DNA of 64,000 bases from Lawsonella clevelandensis (lineage in GTDB: Bacteria > Actinomycetota > Actinomycetes > Mycobacteriales > Mycobacteriaceae): the NCBI RefSeq assembly GCF_003241315.1, contig NZ_QFOZ01000011.1:25201-89200 (forward strand). Reading direction: 5' to 3'. This document shows, in pieces, positions 15,883 through 23,845 of this stretch; positions within the stretch are counted from its first letter, which is position 1; each line of letters opens with the position of its first letter. Position numbers and translations under genes: made by a program. The notes under the pieces are model-generated. The model saw only the letters and a program-made list of their open reading frames with translations, did no database searches and was not told where the DNA came from.

Positions 15883-17385
15883 CTACTTCATCATTTCTTT
15901 GTAGCCCTTTTCGATGGCGGCGCCTACCTCCGCATCGATGTTCTTCCAGTATTCGAAAACACGGGAGAGAACCGGCTCGGTGACGCCACCGAGGGTACCC
16001 ACAACGTTGGAGATGAGGCGTTCACGCTGCGGGTCATCCATAACCTCGCGGACGAGGATATGGGGCTGGGTCCAGTAGTCGTCATCGTCGTGGCGGACGG
16101 GGACACCGCGGTAGAGGTCGTTGCCGTGGGGCTCCCAGCGACCGAGGTCAGCGGGGGACTTTTCGGGCTGCGCGGTGGGGCCGTTGCCACTGTTCGGAAC
16201 GTAGGGAGGAACGGAAGGATCGTTGAACTCCATGGCGGCCGGGCCCTGGTGGCTGTAGTTGTTGACGTCTGCCACGGGGCGGTTCGGGGGGAGCTGCTCG
16301 AAGTTGGCGCCCAGGCGGTGACGCTGCGTGTCCGGGTAGGAGAAGACGCGGCCTAGCAGCATCTTGTCGGGGCTGAAGCCGATGCCGCGAACGAGGTTGG
16401 AGGGGCTGAAGGCGGCCTGTTCAACCTGTACGTGGAAGTTCTTGGGGAGCTGGTTCAGGGTGAGTTTGCCCACGGGAATCAGCGGGTAGTCCTTCTGGCT
16501 CCAGGTCTTGGTGATGTCGAAGGGGTTAACCTTGTAGCTTTCGGCCTCGGCTTCCGGCATGATCTGCATCTTGAGGGTCCAGGACGGGTAGTCGCCGTCC
16601 TTGATGTACTGGTAGAGGTCACGACGGTGGTATTCGGGGTCGGAGCCGGCCAGGCGGTCAGCTTCTGCCTGGGGGAGGTAGCCAATGCCCTGGTCGGTCT
16701 TGAAGTGGTACTTCACCCAGAAACGCTCACCTTTGGCGTTAATCCACTGGTAGGTGTGGGAGGAGAAGCCGTCCATTTCACGGTAGGAGGAGGGCAGACC
16801 GCGGTCACCGAACAGCCAGGCTACCTGGTGTGCAGATTCCGGGGTGAGGGTCCAGAAGTCCCAGCGCATTTGGAAGGACTGGAGGTCGGTGTCCGGGGTG
16901 CGCTTCTGGGAGTGAATGAAGTCGGGGAACTTGATGGCATCACGGATGAAGAACACGGGGGTGTTGTTGCCCACCATGTCGTAGTTGCCCTCTTCGGTGT
17001 AGAACTTGAGGGCGAAACCGCGTGGGTCGCGCTGCGTGTCGGGGGCGCCTTTTTCGCCGGCGACGGTGGAGAAGCGGGCGAGGACGGGGGTCTTCTTGCC
17101 GGGCTGGAGGAAGTCGGCGGCGGTGTAGGCGGAAACGTCTTCCGTTACTTCAAAGACACCGAATGCACCGGCGCCTTTAGCGTGGACGACGCGCTCTGGG
17201 GTGCGTTCGCGGTCGAAGTGGGCGAGTTTGTCAACGAGTCCCACGTCGTGGAGTCCGATGTAGCCTTGCTCACCTTGTTGGAGGGAGAAGTCATCGGAGG
17301 CGATGGGAGCACCGGCGTTAGTAGTGGTGGCAGCATTGTGCGGAACTGGGCGGAGACCGCGCTCAATGGGGTTCTCATTCGTCAT
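15883..17385 (-). CDS. katA: Monofunctional haem catalase
   Basis: 500 residues, small-subunit (clade 3-like) catalase that converts hydrogen peroxide to water and oxygen in the cytoplasm. Key residues: distal His68 in RVVHAKGAGAFG, distal Asn in DMVGNNTPVFFIRD, and the proximal-Tyr motif RVFSYPDTQRHRLG. The DVSAYTAADFLQ and FSTVAGEKGAPDT stretches are also typical. There is about 280 bp of AT-rich upstream sequence containing its promoter and the asd terminator. C. glutamicum also has katA in the lysC-asd neighbourhood. Confidence 0.97.
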   Translation of the reverse strand: MTNENPIERGLRPVPHNAATTTNAGAPIASDDFSLQQGEQGYIGLHDVGLVDKLAHFDRERTPERVVHAKGAGAFGVFEVTEDVSAYTAADFLQPGKKTPVLARFSTVAGEKGAPDTQRDPRGFALKFYTEEGNYDMVGNNTPVFFIRDAIKFPDFIHSQKRTPDTDLQSFQMRWDFWTLTPESAHQVAWLFGDRGLPSSYREMDGFSSHTYQWINAKGERFWVKYHFKTDQGIGYLPQAEADRLAGSDPEYHRRDLYQYIKDGDYPSWTLKMQIMPEAEAESYKVNPFDITKTWSQKDYPLIPVGKLTLNQLPKNFHVQVEQAAFSPSNLVRGIGFSPDKMLLGRVFSYPDTQRHRLGANFEQLPPNRPVADVNNYSHQGPAAMEFNDPSVPPYVPNSGNGPTAQPEKSPADLGRWEPHGNDLYRGVPVRHDDDDYWTQPHILVREVMDDPQRERLISNVVGTLGGVTEPVLSRVFEYWKNIDAEVGAAIEKGYKEMMK

Positions 17386-17587
17386 GATAGTGTTGCCTTC
17401 CTGAATCGGATTGCGAGGTGTGAGGCCAAGATCGGTATCTCACGTGGAGCCTTGTGAGCCCAGTACTCATAGTTTTACTTATTAATTATTGGATGTCAAT
17501 AATTTTTAAGTATATATAGATACTTCCAATCAACCTGAAATATCTACGTCTACACTACGCTGCAATTCTTATGCTCGCCTACCCTAT

Positions 17588-17632
17588 AAAAAACCGGAAA
17601 TACCAACGTACATACGGTATTTCCGGTTTTTT
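17588..17632. terminator. Terminator downstream of asd
   Basis: Long inverted repeat (17588-17604 / 17616-17632; arm accggaaatacc) flanked by A6 on the left and T6 on the right. It works for the leftward lysC-asd transcript. Confidence 0.9.
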
Positions 17633-17662
17633 ATATGAACTTATCAGTAAAAATGTGACCTA

Positions 17663-18715
17663 TTACTCACTCAGCCGCTTGGCGACCAGCTCCGCAATCT
17701 GAATAGTGTTGAGAGCGGCACCTTTACGGAGATTATCACCCGACACCACCAAGTTGAGGCCACGATTATCCGCAATGGAAGGATCCTGACGGATACGACC
17801 CACCAACGACGGATCAATACCAGCAGCAGCCAACGGGGTAGGAACATCCACAAGCTTCACACCCGGTGCATCAGCAAGAGCAGCTTTAGCTTCCTCCACC
17901 GTGATCGGCTTAGCGAACTGGGCGTTAATAACCATAGTGTGAGCAGTAAAGACCGGCACGCGCACGCAGGTACCAGACACCTTCAGATCCGGGATACGCA
18001 GAATACGACGGGACTCATTCCGTAGCTTCTGCTCCTCATCAGTTTCTTCCGAACCGTCATCAACAATATTGCCGGCCATGGGCACTACATCGAAGGCGAT
18101 GGGGGCAACATAGGGACCTAGGTCCTCTGCCTTCAGTACAGAACCATCGTGCGTGAGCTTCTCAATGTCATCAACATTGTCGCGCACCTGCTGTGCCAAG
18201 GTCCGCACACCTGCCAGACCAGAACCAGAAACAGCCTGGTAGGAGGAGACGAACATGCGCTCCAAGCCGGCCACATTGTGGAGGGCTTGCATCACGGGCA
18301 TACATGCCATCGTGGTGCAGTTCGGGTTGGCGATAATGCCCTTCTTGACGTTAGCTACCTCGTCCGGGTTGCACTCGGTAACAATCAGAGGAACATCAAA
18401 GTCCTTGCGCCAGGCGGAAGAGTTATCAACAACGATGGCGCCAGCGGCAGCAAAACGCGGAGCCTGTGCCTTGGACGTAGTGGCACCGGCTGAGAAAACA
18501 GCAATGTCAATACCCTTGAGGTCCTCGTCAGAGACGGCATTCACGTCCTCTACCACAACGTCTTCGCCACGGAATTGGAGTACCTGGCCTGCGGAGCGTT
18601 CGGAGGCGAAGAAACGAACCTTAGTGCAGGGGAAATTACGCTCTTCCAGGATGGTGCGCATCACACGGCCGACCTGGCCGGTAGCGCCGACAACAGCAAC
18701 AGTAAGATCAGTCAT
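17663..18715 (-). CDS. asd: Aspartate-semialdehyde dehydrogenase
   Basis: Reduces aspartyl phosphate to aspartate semialdehyde with NADPH, the second step towards Lys, DAP, Met and Thr. 350 residues: nucleotide loop VVGATGQVGRVM (8-19), active-site Cys133 in NPNCTTMACMP, and the His region RVPVFTAHTM. I use the ATG at 18715, not one nine codons earlier, because the protein then begins at MTDLTVAVVGATG as in its homologues and an AAAGGAC lies upstream. It follows lysC by 68 bp in the same direction, the usual actinobacterial lysC-asd operon. Confidence 0.96.
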   Translation of the reverse strand: MTDLTVAVVGATGQVGRVMRTILEERNFPCTKVRFFASERSAGQVLQFRGEDVVVEDVNAVSDEDLKGIDIAVFSAGATTSKAQAPRFAAAGAIVVDNSSAWRKDFDVPLIVTECNPDEVANVKKGIIANPNCTTMACMPVMQALHNVAGLERMFVSSYQAVSGSGLAGVRTLAQQVRDNVDDIEKLTHDGSVLKAEDLGPYVAPIAFDVVPMAGNIVDDGSEETDEEQKLRNESRRILRIPDLKVSGTCVRVPVFTAHTMVINAQFAKPITVEEAKAALADAPGVKLVDVPTPLAAAGIDPSLVGRIRQDPSIADNRGLNLVVSGDNLRKGAALNTIQIAELVAKRLSE

Positions 18716-18783
18716 TTTTAGTCCTTTGCGAAAGTGGGGCAATCACTTTGTAGTGGTGCAGCGGGTTGGCGGAGAAAGATTGA

Positions 18784-20049
18784 CTAGCGGCCAGTACCGG
18801 CGTAGACGGTCGCTTCTTCGTCTCCACCCAGCCCGAAAGCGTCGTGGAGGGCGCACACAGCAGCCTTCACATCATCCGAGTCAATGAGTACGGAAATACG
18901 AATCTCGGAAGTGGAGATAAGGTCAATATTTACATCAGCCTGGGCGAGAGCCTCACAGAACGTGGCAGTCACACCCGGGTGAGACTTCATACCGGCACCC
19001 ACCAGGGACACCTTGGCTACATGGTCGTCGAAGAGGATCTGGCTGAAACCGATCTCATCTTTCTTCTCATTGAGAATGGCGACGGCCTTGGGGGCATTAG
19101 CACCCGAGCAGGTGAAAGTGATGTTGGTTTTGCCGTTATCGACATCGGAGAGGTTCTGCAGCACCATGTCAATGTCAATTTCGGCGTCGGCGATGGTGCG
19201 GAACACAGAGGCGGCGAAGCCGGGCTGGTCGGGAATGCCAACAACAGTGATCTTCGATTCGGACAGGTCATGGGCGACGCCGGTGAGAATTGCTTCTTCC
19301 ACGGGAATATCCTCCATTGATCCGGACACGATAGTGCCGGGCTTGTTGCTGTACGACGAACGCACATGAATGGGAAGGTTACCGCTGCGTGCGTACTCGA
19401 CACACCGCAGCATCAGGATCTTGGAGCCAACAGCCGACATCTCCAACATTTCTTCAAAGGAGATGTGGTCAAGCTTGCGGGCGTTAGAGACAATGCGCGG
19501 ATCGGCGGTGTACACACCGTCCACGTCGGAATAGATTTCGCAAACGTCAGCGTTCAGGGCGACGGCGAGGGCGACGGCAGTGGTATCAGAACCGCCGCGT
19601 CCCAGTGTGGTGACGTCCTTGGTGTCTTGGGAGACGCCCTGGAAGCCTGCGACTAGGACAATCTTGCCTTCGGAGAGGGCGGTTTCAACACGCCCCGGGG
19701 TGACGTTGATAATGCGTGCGTTTCCATGCTTAGCAGTGGTGATAACACCAGCCTGCGAACCGGTCATAGAAACGGCCTCCGCACCCAATGACGCAATCGC
19801 CATAGCGACGAGGGCGTTAGAAATACGCTCCCCGGCGGTAAGGAGCATGTCCATTTCACGCTCCGGCGGTATTGGGTTGACGGACGTTGCTAGGTCCACC
19901 AGTTCATCAGTGGTGTCACCCATTGCAGAGCACACGACGACAACATCGTTTCCGGCCTTCTTAGTGGCGACGATCCGTTCTGCGACGCGACGGATACGCT
20001 CAGCCGATTCTAGAGAAGAACCGCCATACTTCTGTACGACGAGTGCCAT
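18784..20049 (-). CDS. lysC: Aspartate kinase (catalytic and regulatory)
   Basis: 421 residues, the same length as C. glutamicum LysC. Kinase domain begins MALVVQKYGGSSLESAERI. The C-terminal half carries two ACT domains for feedback inhibition (SKITVVGIPDQPGFAA and SLVGAGMKSHPGVTA). The start at 20049 fits the conserved N-terminus. In C. glutamicum an in-frame internal start at MEDIPVEEAVLTG makes the separate beta subunit; here SMEDIPVEEAILTG is conserved with an ATG at that position, so an alpha2beta2 enzyme is likely, though no strong internal ribosome site is visible. Commits aspartate to Lys/Thr/Met/DAP synthesis. Confidence 0.96.
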   Translation of the reverse strand: MALVVQKYGGSSLESAERIRRVAERIVATKKAGNDVVVVCSAMGDTTDELVDLATSVNPIPPEREMDMLLTAGERISNALVAMAIASLGAEAVSMTGSQAGVITTAKHGNARIINVTPGRVETALSEGKIVLVAGFQGVSQDTKDVTTLGRGGSDTTAVALAVALNADVCEIYSDVDGVYTADPRIVSNARKLDHISFEEMLEMSAVGSKILMLRCVEYARSGNLPIHVRSSYSNKPGTIVSGSMEDIPVEEAILTGVAHDLSESKITVVGIPDQPGFAASVFRTIADAEIDIDMVLQNLSDVDNGKTNITFTCSGANAPKAVAILNEKKDEIGFSQILFDDHVAKVSLVGAGMKSHPGVTATFCEALAQADVNIDLISTSEIRISVLIDSDDVKAAVCALHDAFGLGGDEEATVYAGTGR

Positions 20050-20255
20050 GGGTAAATACCTCCATGTGCTGTGAACAATTTCAGGGCTAATCCTACCTGG
20101 ACAACCGATAAAATGCCTAGTAGTAAGCATAAATTAAGGGTATGTGAGGACTCTTCTCAGTACCCTTCTCAGTACTCTCAGGGAACGGGTCGCCTATGAA
20201 GTATTCTGCCACGACCACTAACTAACTGGGATTTTTTGTTCAGATTCTAGGATTT

Positions 20256-21278
20256 TTAGCGGAGCGCGGCAGCTTTCGCATTCCGCTCAACATGAGTAAA
20301 AGCAGCATCATCCGCCAAGAAATAATGCGGCCCCACAAAGAACTGGCGAGCCCGCTGACTGTGATGCACCTGCATATCAGAAAAGGCCAGCACTGCCGCA
20401 CCAAACACGGAATACCGCCAGTGATCCATCTCCTGCCCATGCGTAGCCCCCCGCACCATACCAATCCATGCGGGAGTCTCCGTCACCGTCTTATAGCGGG
20501 ACCGAATAGACACATCCGTGCACACAGTATCCTTCTCCCCCGTCAGGTAAAACACTGGCACCGTAATGTATTTCCTCTGCACCATAACCCCCGGACCAGG
20601 CTGCATAGGCACCGCCGCAACAACCCGTAACCCCGGATACTGCTTCTCTACCGTAGGAAGCAACCACCCCGCACCGGACTCTGTGGAACCACCGCCCGCA
20701 GAATGGCCAGTAAGCACTACATGCCGCTGATCAACATGGCCATGCAGGGGTGACGCCGCATTCTTAGCTTCCGTAAGGAGGCGCGCCGCACCCTGCACAT
20801 CGGTATAGCCCGTCCAGTTGAAGAACGTGTAGCTCACCACCACGATATAGCCGTGCGACGCCCACAAGTGGTACAGATGATCCGTTAACCCCGGCTCGGC
20901 AGCAATACCCGGAGTGTAAATAATGACCGGCAACTTCCCCATTCGGGAAATATTCCGCGGGTACACAAACTGCACGTCTTTCGGACTCTTCATCCCATCC
21001 GGGAACGTCCCCCAGCACTTATGCGTCATCTTGTTGTTATGGTGGTCCCTCAGCATCTGGGTATACATCGTGTAGACAGGGCCGCACGGCTGACTCTTCA
21101 CCGTGGCAACAGTGCTATAAGGACCCATTGCCGCATACTGGTTATAGAGGTAACTCCCCGTCACAACACCCGAGCTATCCGTCTTAATAGGACGTGGAAC
21201 CGCCTGCGCAACACCACTCGCTAAACCAAAAGCACAGACAGAAGCCGCAGCGATAGCGGTAAACTTCTTAAGTCGCAT
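20256..21278 (-). CDS. Secreted alpha/beta hydrolase (PETase/cutinase-like fold)
   Basis: 340 residues. A signal peptide ends in GVAQA at residue 26. The mature protein has TPGIAAEPG (oxyanion region), nucleophile Ser193 in LTGHSAGGGS, Asp250 in TGEKDTVC and His280 in RGATHGQE, a full catalytic triad. The order and the FVYPRN/YGYIVVV-type strands resemble secreted lipases/cutinase-like polyester hydrolases and chlorophyllase-type enzymes; the natural substrate is probably an ester lipid. The ATG at 21278 is chosen because the signal peptide begins MRLKKFTAIAAAS. Single gene, divergent from a DMT transporter. Confidence 0.8.
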   Translation of the reverse strand: MRLKKFTAIAAASVCAFGLASGVAQAVPRPIKTDSSGVVTGSYLYNQYAAMGPYSTVATVKSQPCGPVYTMYTQMLRDHHNNKMTHKCWGTFPDGMKSPKDVQFVYPRNISRMGKLPVIIYTPGIAAEPGLTDHLYHLWASHGYIVVVSYTFFNWTGYTDVQGAARLLTEAKNAASPLHGHVDQRHVVLTGHSAGGGSTESGAGWLLPTVEKQYPGLRVVAAVPMQPGPGVMVQRKYITVPVFYLTGEKDTVCTDVSIRSRYKTVTETPAWIGMVRGATHGQEMDHWRYSVFGAAVLAFSDMQVHHSQRARQFFVGPHYFLADDAAFTHVERNAKAAALR

Positions 21279-21402
21279 AGACGATCCTTTTATAGACACG
21301 ATAGTTATAGACACCAACAGGAACGGAGAAAACCCACACGCCCCAAGCGAAACAATTGTACGTGTAACGATATTCTCTATACATTCCCCATACTATGAAA
21401 AG

Positions 21403-21451
21403 AGGGAGAGTGAAGTACCTCGTTAGGTACTTCCGAGTCTAGACTCTCCCT
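21403..21451 (+). promoter_or_regulatory. Nested hairpins in the leader of the DMT transporter gene
   Basis: An inner stem gaagtacc/ggtacttc (21412-21419, 21426-21433) sits inside an outer stem agggagagt/actctccct (21403-21411, 21443-21451). The outer right arm overlaps a perfect 12-bp palindrome gagtctagactc (21435-21446), so two alternative folds are possible. It lies 53 nt before the start at 21504 and has no T-run. Function unknown. Confidence 0.45.
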
Positions 21452-21503
21452 TGCCCTCCTACCCCACTTCTCGCACTCCTGCGGTAAGACGAATGAGGCC
21501 CCT

Positions 21504-22364
21504 ATGACCGCTCAGCTGATAGCCGCCGCACTAGCGCTTTTATCAGCGCTAGTGGTTGCTATTGGCACCGTTATCCGCCACCTTGTTGCCGCCGAACAAC
21601 CCCTTCCCGAAGAGGGACTGAGCAGCGTCAAAGCCACCCTCACCTCCGGAAAATGGTGGGCCGGGGCCGGAGTGAGCGTTATCGGCTACCTCCTGCAAGC
21701 CGCCGCCCTCCGCTTCGCCTCCATCCTCCTCGTCCAACCCATCACCATTCTTTCCCTCTTCTTCGCTCTCCCCCTCTCCGCCCGCTTCACCGGACGCCGT
21801 GTTCGCATTCAAGACTGGGTATGGGCAATCCTGCTCACCCTGGGAGTGGGCGTTCTCCTTGTTATCGGCCGCCCCACCAACACCCACGCACACGCCCACC
21901 CGCTTGCCTGGGCAGGGTTACTCATCATTGGGATCGCCATCATCATTCTGCTTCTTCGCCTGGCAAAAAAAGGCCTTCGCAAAGAACGCGCCCTCCTTAT
22001 TGGCCTTGGCTCCGGCATTACCTACGGATACATGTCCTTCTACACCAAAGGTGTGGTGATGGATCTTTCCGCCGGGCACATTGTTACCGTGTTTACTCAC
22101 CCGGCACTCTATCTTCTTATCACTGCCTCCATTGTGGGAACATGGTTGCAGCAGGAGGCATTTAACGCTGGCGCTATTCAACAGTCTCTCCCCGCCATGA
22201 CGGTTGCCAGCCCCATCACGTCCTCTATCCTGGGGATAGTTGTCTACCAGGAGCGATTCACCACCCCACCGGCACTGTACTGGCTCGTTATTGCCGCTGC
22301 CGTCCTGACAGTGGTGGCCGTAATACAACTCTCCCGCGCTGAAGCACAAGACGACGTTGCCTAA
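21504..22364 (+). CDS. DMT-superfamily transporter (NIPA/EamA-like)
   Basis: 286 residues with about nine or ten hydrophobic segments and two repeated halves. The first half has ASILLVQPITILSLFFALPL, a pattern of the drug/metabolite transporter and NIPA-like magnesium-transporter families. A His-rich loop (TNTHAHAHPLAW) separates the two bundles. Substrate cannot be assigned. It is convergent with a CDF metal exporter. Confidence 0.8.
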   Translation: MTAQLIAAALALLSALVVAIGTVIRHLVAAEQPLPEEGLSSVKATLTSGKWWAGAGVSVIGYLLQAAALRFASILLVQPITILSLFFALPLSARFTGRRVRIQDWVWAILLTLGVGVLLVIGRPTNTHAHAHPLAWAGLLIIGIAIIILLLRLAKKGLRKERALLIGLGSGITYGYMSFYTKGVVMDLSAGHIVTVFTHPALYLLITASIVGTWLQQEAFNAGAIQQSLPAMTVASPITSSILGIVVYQERFTTPPALYWLVIAAAVLTVVAVIQLSRAEAQDDVA

Positions 22365-22403
22365 AAAACGGCCACAGCCGCTACTTGTCCGCGCTACCGA
22401 GCG

Positions 22404-23498
22404 CTACTCTTCCCCGCCGCCAACTGTATCTTTTGGAGTTGTGTCTTTTTGCACTGTGCCTTTTTGCTCTGTGTCTTTTTGCGCTGTGTTTTTTGAGGCT
22501 GTGTCTTTCCCAGTGGTGTACTTTTGCGCAAGCGTATCCGGGTTGCCAGGCTCATCTAGCGGCCCCAAATCGTCATAGCTCATAGGGTCTTCCCGCGGCT
22601 CCACATGCGACTGCACATGCAAATCGGGAATGACCTCCATCAACTTCTCCTCAATTGCGTCTGCCAAATCATGGCTCTTTTGTACAGTCCAGTCCCCCGG
22701 CACCAATATATGAAACTCAATAAAGTTGGAGGAACCGCTTTCTCGGCTACGAATAGCGTGGAAGTCCACATCCTGGCTACGGTACGTATCCAACACCTTA
22801 AACATGGCTTCCTGGTTAGCGTCACTCATAGCCGCATCCATAAGACCGTCCAGGGACTCTTTCATCACCTTCCAGCCGGTCCATAAAATGTTGATACCCA
22901 CCGCAATAGCGATCAGCGGATCCATCCAATACCAGTGAGTGAGGGCAACAATACCCACCGCCACCAACACACCCACCGTTGTGTACACATCCGTCATAAG
23001 ATGCTTACCGTCGGCCTTCAACGTGATGGAGCGATACTTCTTTGCCCCCCGCAGAAGAATAAACGCCGTCCCCCCATTAACGAGCGTGGCCACCACCGAA
23101 ATAATGAGGCCAATACCTATACTCTCCAGCGGCTTCGGGTGGAAGAACCGCAGTGCCGCCGACACAATAATGACGCCTGCCGCCACGAAAATCATGGCGC
23201 CTTCCGTCACCGCAGAAAAATACTCCGCCTTCGTATGCCCATACTGGTGGCCCTTATCCGCTGGACGCGCCGAAATAATGAGGACGGTGAGCGCCACCAC
23301 AGCCGCTACCAAATTCACAATGGATTCGGCAGCGTCCGAGAACAAGCCCACCGAGCCGGTAATACGCCAGGCAACCATCTTTAACACAATGGTGATAACG
23401 GCGGCAGCAATGGACAGCCACGCATATTTCGTGAGCGTGCGGCGGCTAAACTGCTGGTCCATCTCGCCTGACTGAGAGGCGACGAGCGAAGACATCAT
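22404..23498 (-). CDS. Cation diffusion facilitator (metal exporter) with repeat tail
   Basis: 364 residues with six helices (about 25-225). Metal-site residues are visible in helix 2 (GLFSDAAESIVN) and helix 5 (GKHLMTDVYTTVGVLV). A cytoplasmic ZT-dimerisation domain follows (FHAIRSRESGSSNFIEFHI, HDLADAIEEKLM, HVQSHVEP). CDF proteins export Zn2+, Co2+, Fe2+ or Mn2+ in exchange for protons. The last 35 residues are a pentapeptide repeat. The first ATG pair at 23498 has no clear ribosome site; Met13 is a possible alternative. Confidence 0.88.
   Translation of the reverse strand: MMSSLVASQSGEMDQQFSRRTLTKYAWLSIAAAVITIVLKMVAWRITGSVGLFSDAAESIVNLVAAVVALTVLIISARPADKGHQYGHTKAEYFSAVTEGAMIFVAAGVIIVSAALRFFHPKPLESIGIGLIISVVATLVNGGTAFILLRGAKKYRSITLKADGKHLMTDVYTTVGVLVAVGIVALTHWYWMDPLIAIAVGINILWTGWKVMKESLDGLMDAAMSDANQEAMFKVLDTYRSQDVDFHAIRSRESGSSNFIEFHILVPGDWTVQKSHDLADAIEEKLMEVIPDLHVQSHVEPREDPMSYDDLGPLDEPGNPDTLAQKYTTGKDTASKNTAQKDTEQKGTVQKDTTPKDTVGGGEE
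22426..22515. repeat. 15-bp tandem repeat encoding a pentapeptide tail
   Basis: Six degenerate 15-bp units (plus-strand consensus GTGTCTTTTTGCNCT) at the 3' end of the CDF gene. Read on the coding strand they give KDTAS, KNTAQ, KDTEQ, KGTVQ, KDTTP, KDTVG. The multiple of three keeps the frame, so unit number could vary between strains. Confidence 0.85.
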
Positions 23499-23609
23499 GA
23501 GGAAAACTGTACCTGGTATTCACCAAATGAGCCGCAGAAAACTGTTCACTACGCGCTAAAATTCACCAAACTATCCCCACCCGGGCACTAAACCATATAC
23601 ACTGTGCGT

Positions 23610-23657
23610 ATGCGTTGGGCATCCCTACTACTTGGCTGCCGCGACGGGGCCCGTTAA
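23610..23657 (+). CDS. leuL: leuA leader peptide (attenuator)
   Basis: A 15-codon ORF, MRWASLLLGCRDGAR, with three consecutive leucine codons (CTA CTA CTT) followed by hairpins and a terminator before leuA. Ribosome stalling at Leu codons when Leu-tRNA is scarce would block terminator formation. A TATACA-like -10 lies only about 15 nt upstream of the ATG, so the transcript leader is very short. Confidence 0.8.
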   Translation: MRWASLLLGCRDGAR

Positions 23658-23711
23658 AGAACTGGCTCCCCGCCGCGGGGTTCTGCGTGCCGGTTCGCCC
23701 CCCATTCTTTT

Positions 23712-23750
23712 CACTGCGCTTTGGCAGTATTGCCGCCAGTGTCGTTTTTT
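23712..23750 (+). terminator. leuA attenuator terminator
   Basis: Compound hairpin: CACTG (23712-23716) pairs with CAGTG (23737-23741), inside it GGCA/TGCC with loop GTAT, followed by tcg and T6 (23745-23750). Competing upstream stems exist: CCCCG/CGGGG at 23668-23680 and GAACTGGC/GCCGGTTC at 23659-23666/23689-23696. The layout fits transcription attenuation controlled by the leader peptide. Confidence 0.8.
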
Positions 23751-23845
23751 CATCACAGTCTGTGACTACATAGTTTATGGCTAGATAGTGTGCAGCGTAG
23801 ATGTCAGCATTATTCTCATGACCACCTTTGTAGAGGTTATTTACC

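Noticed and set aside
16432..17457. Open frame of 341 codons on the plus strand
   Set aside because: It lies antisense to catalase, has Val/Gly-rich sequence without a domain, and the opposite strand encodes all catalytic motifs.
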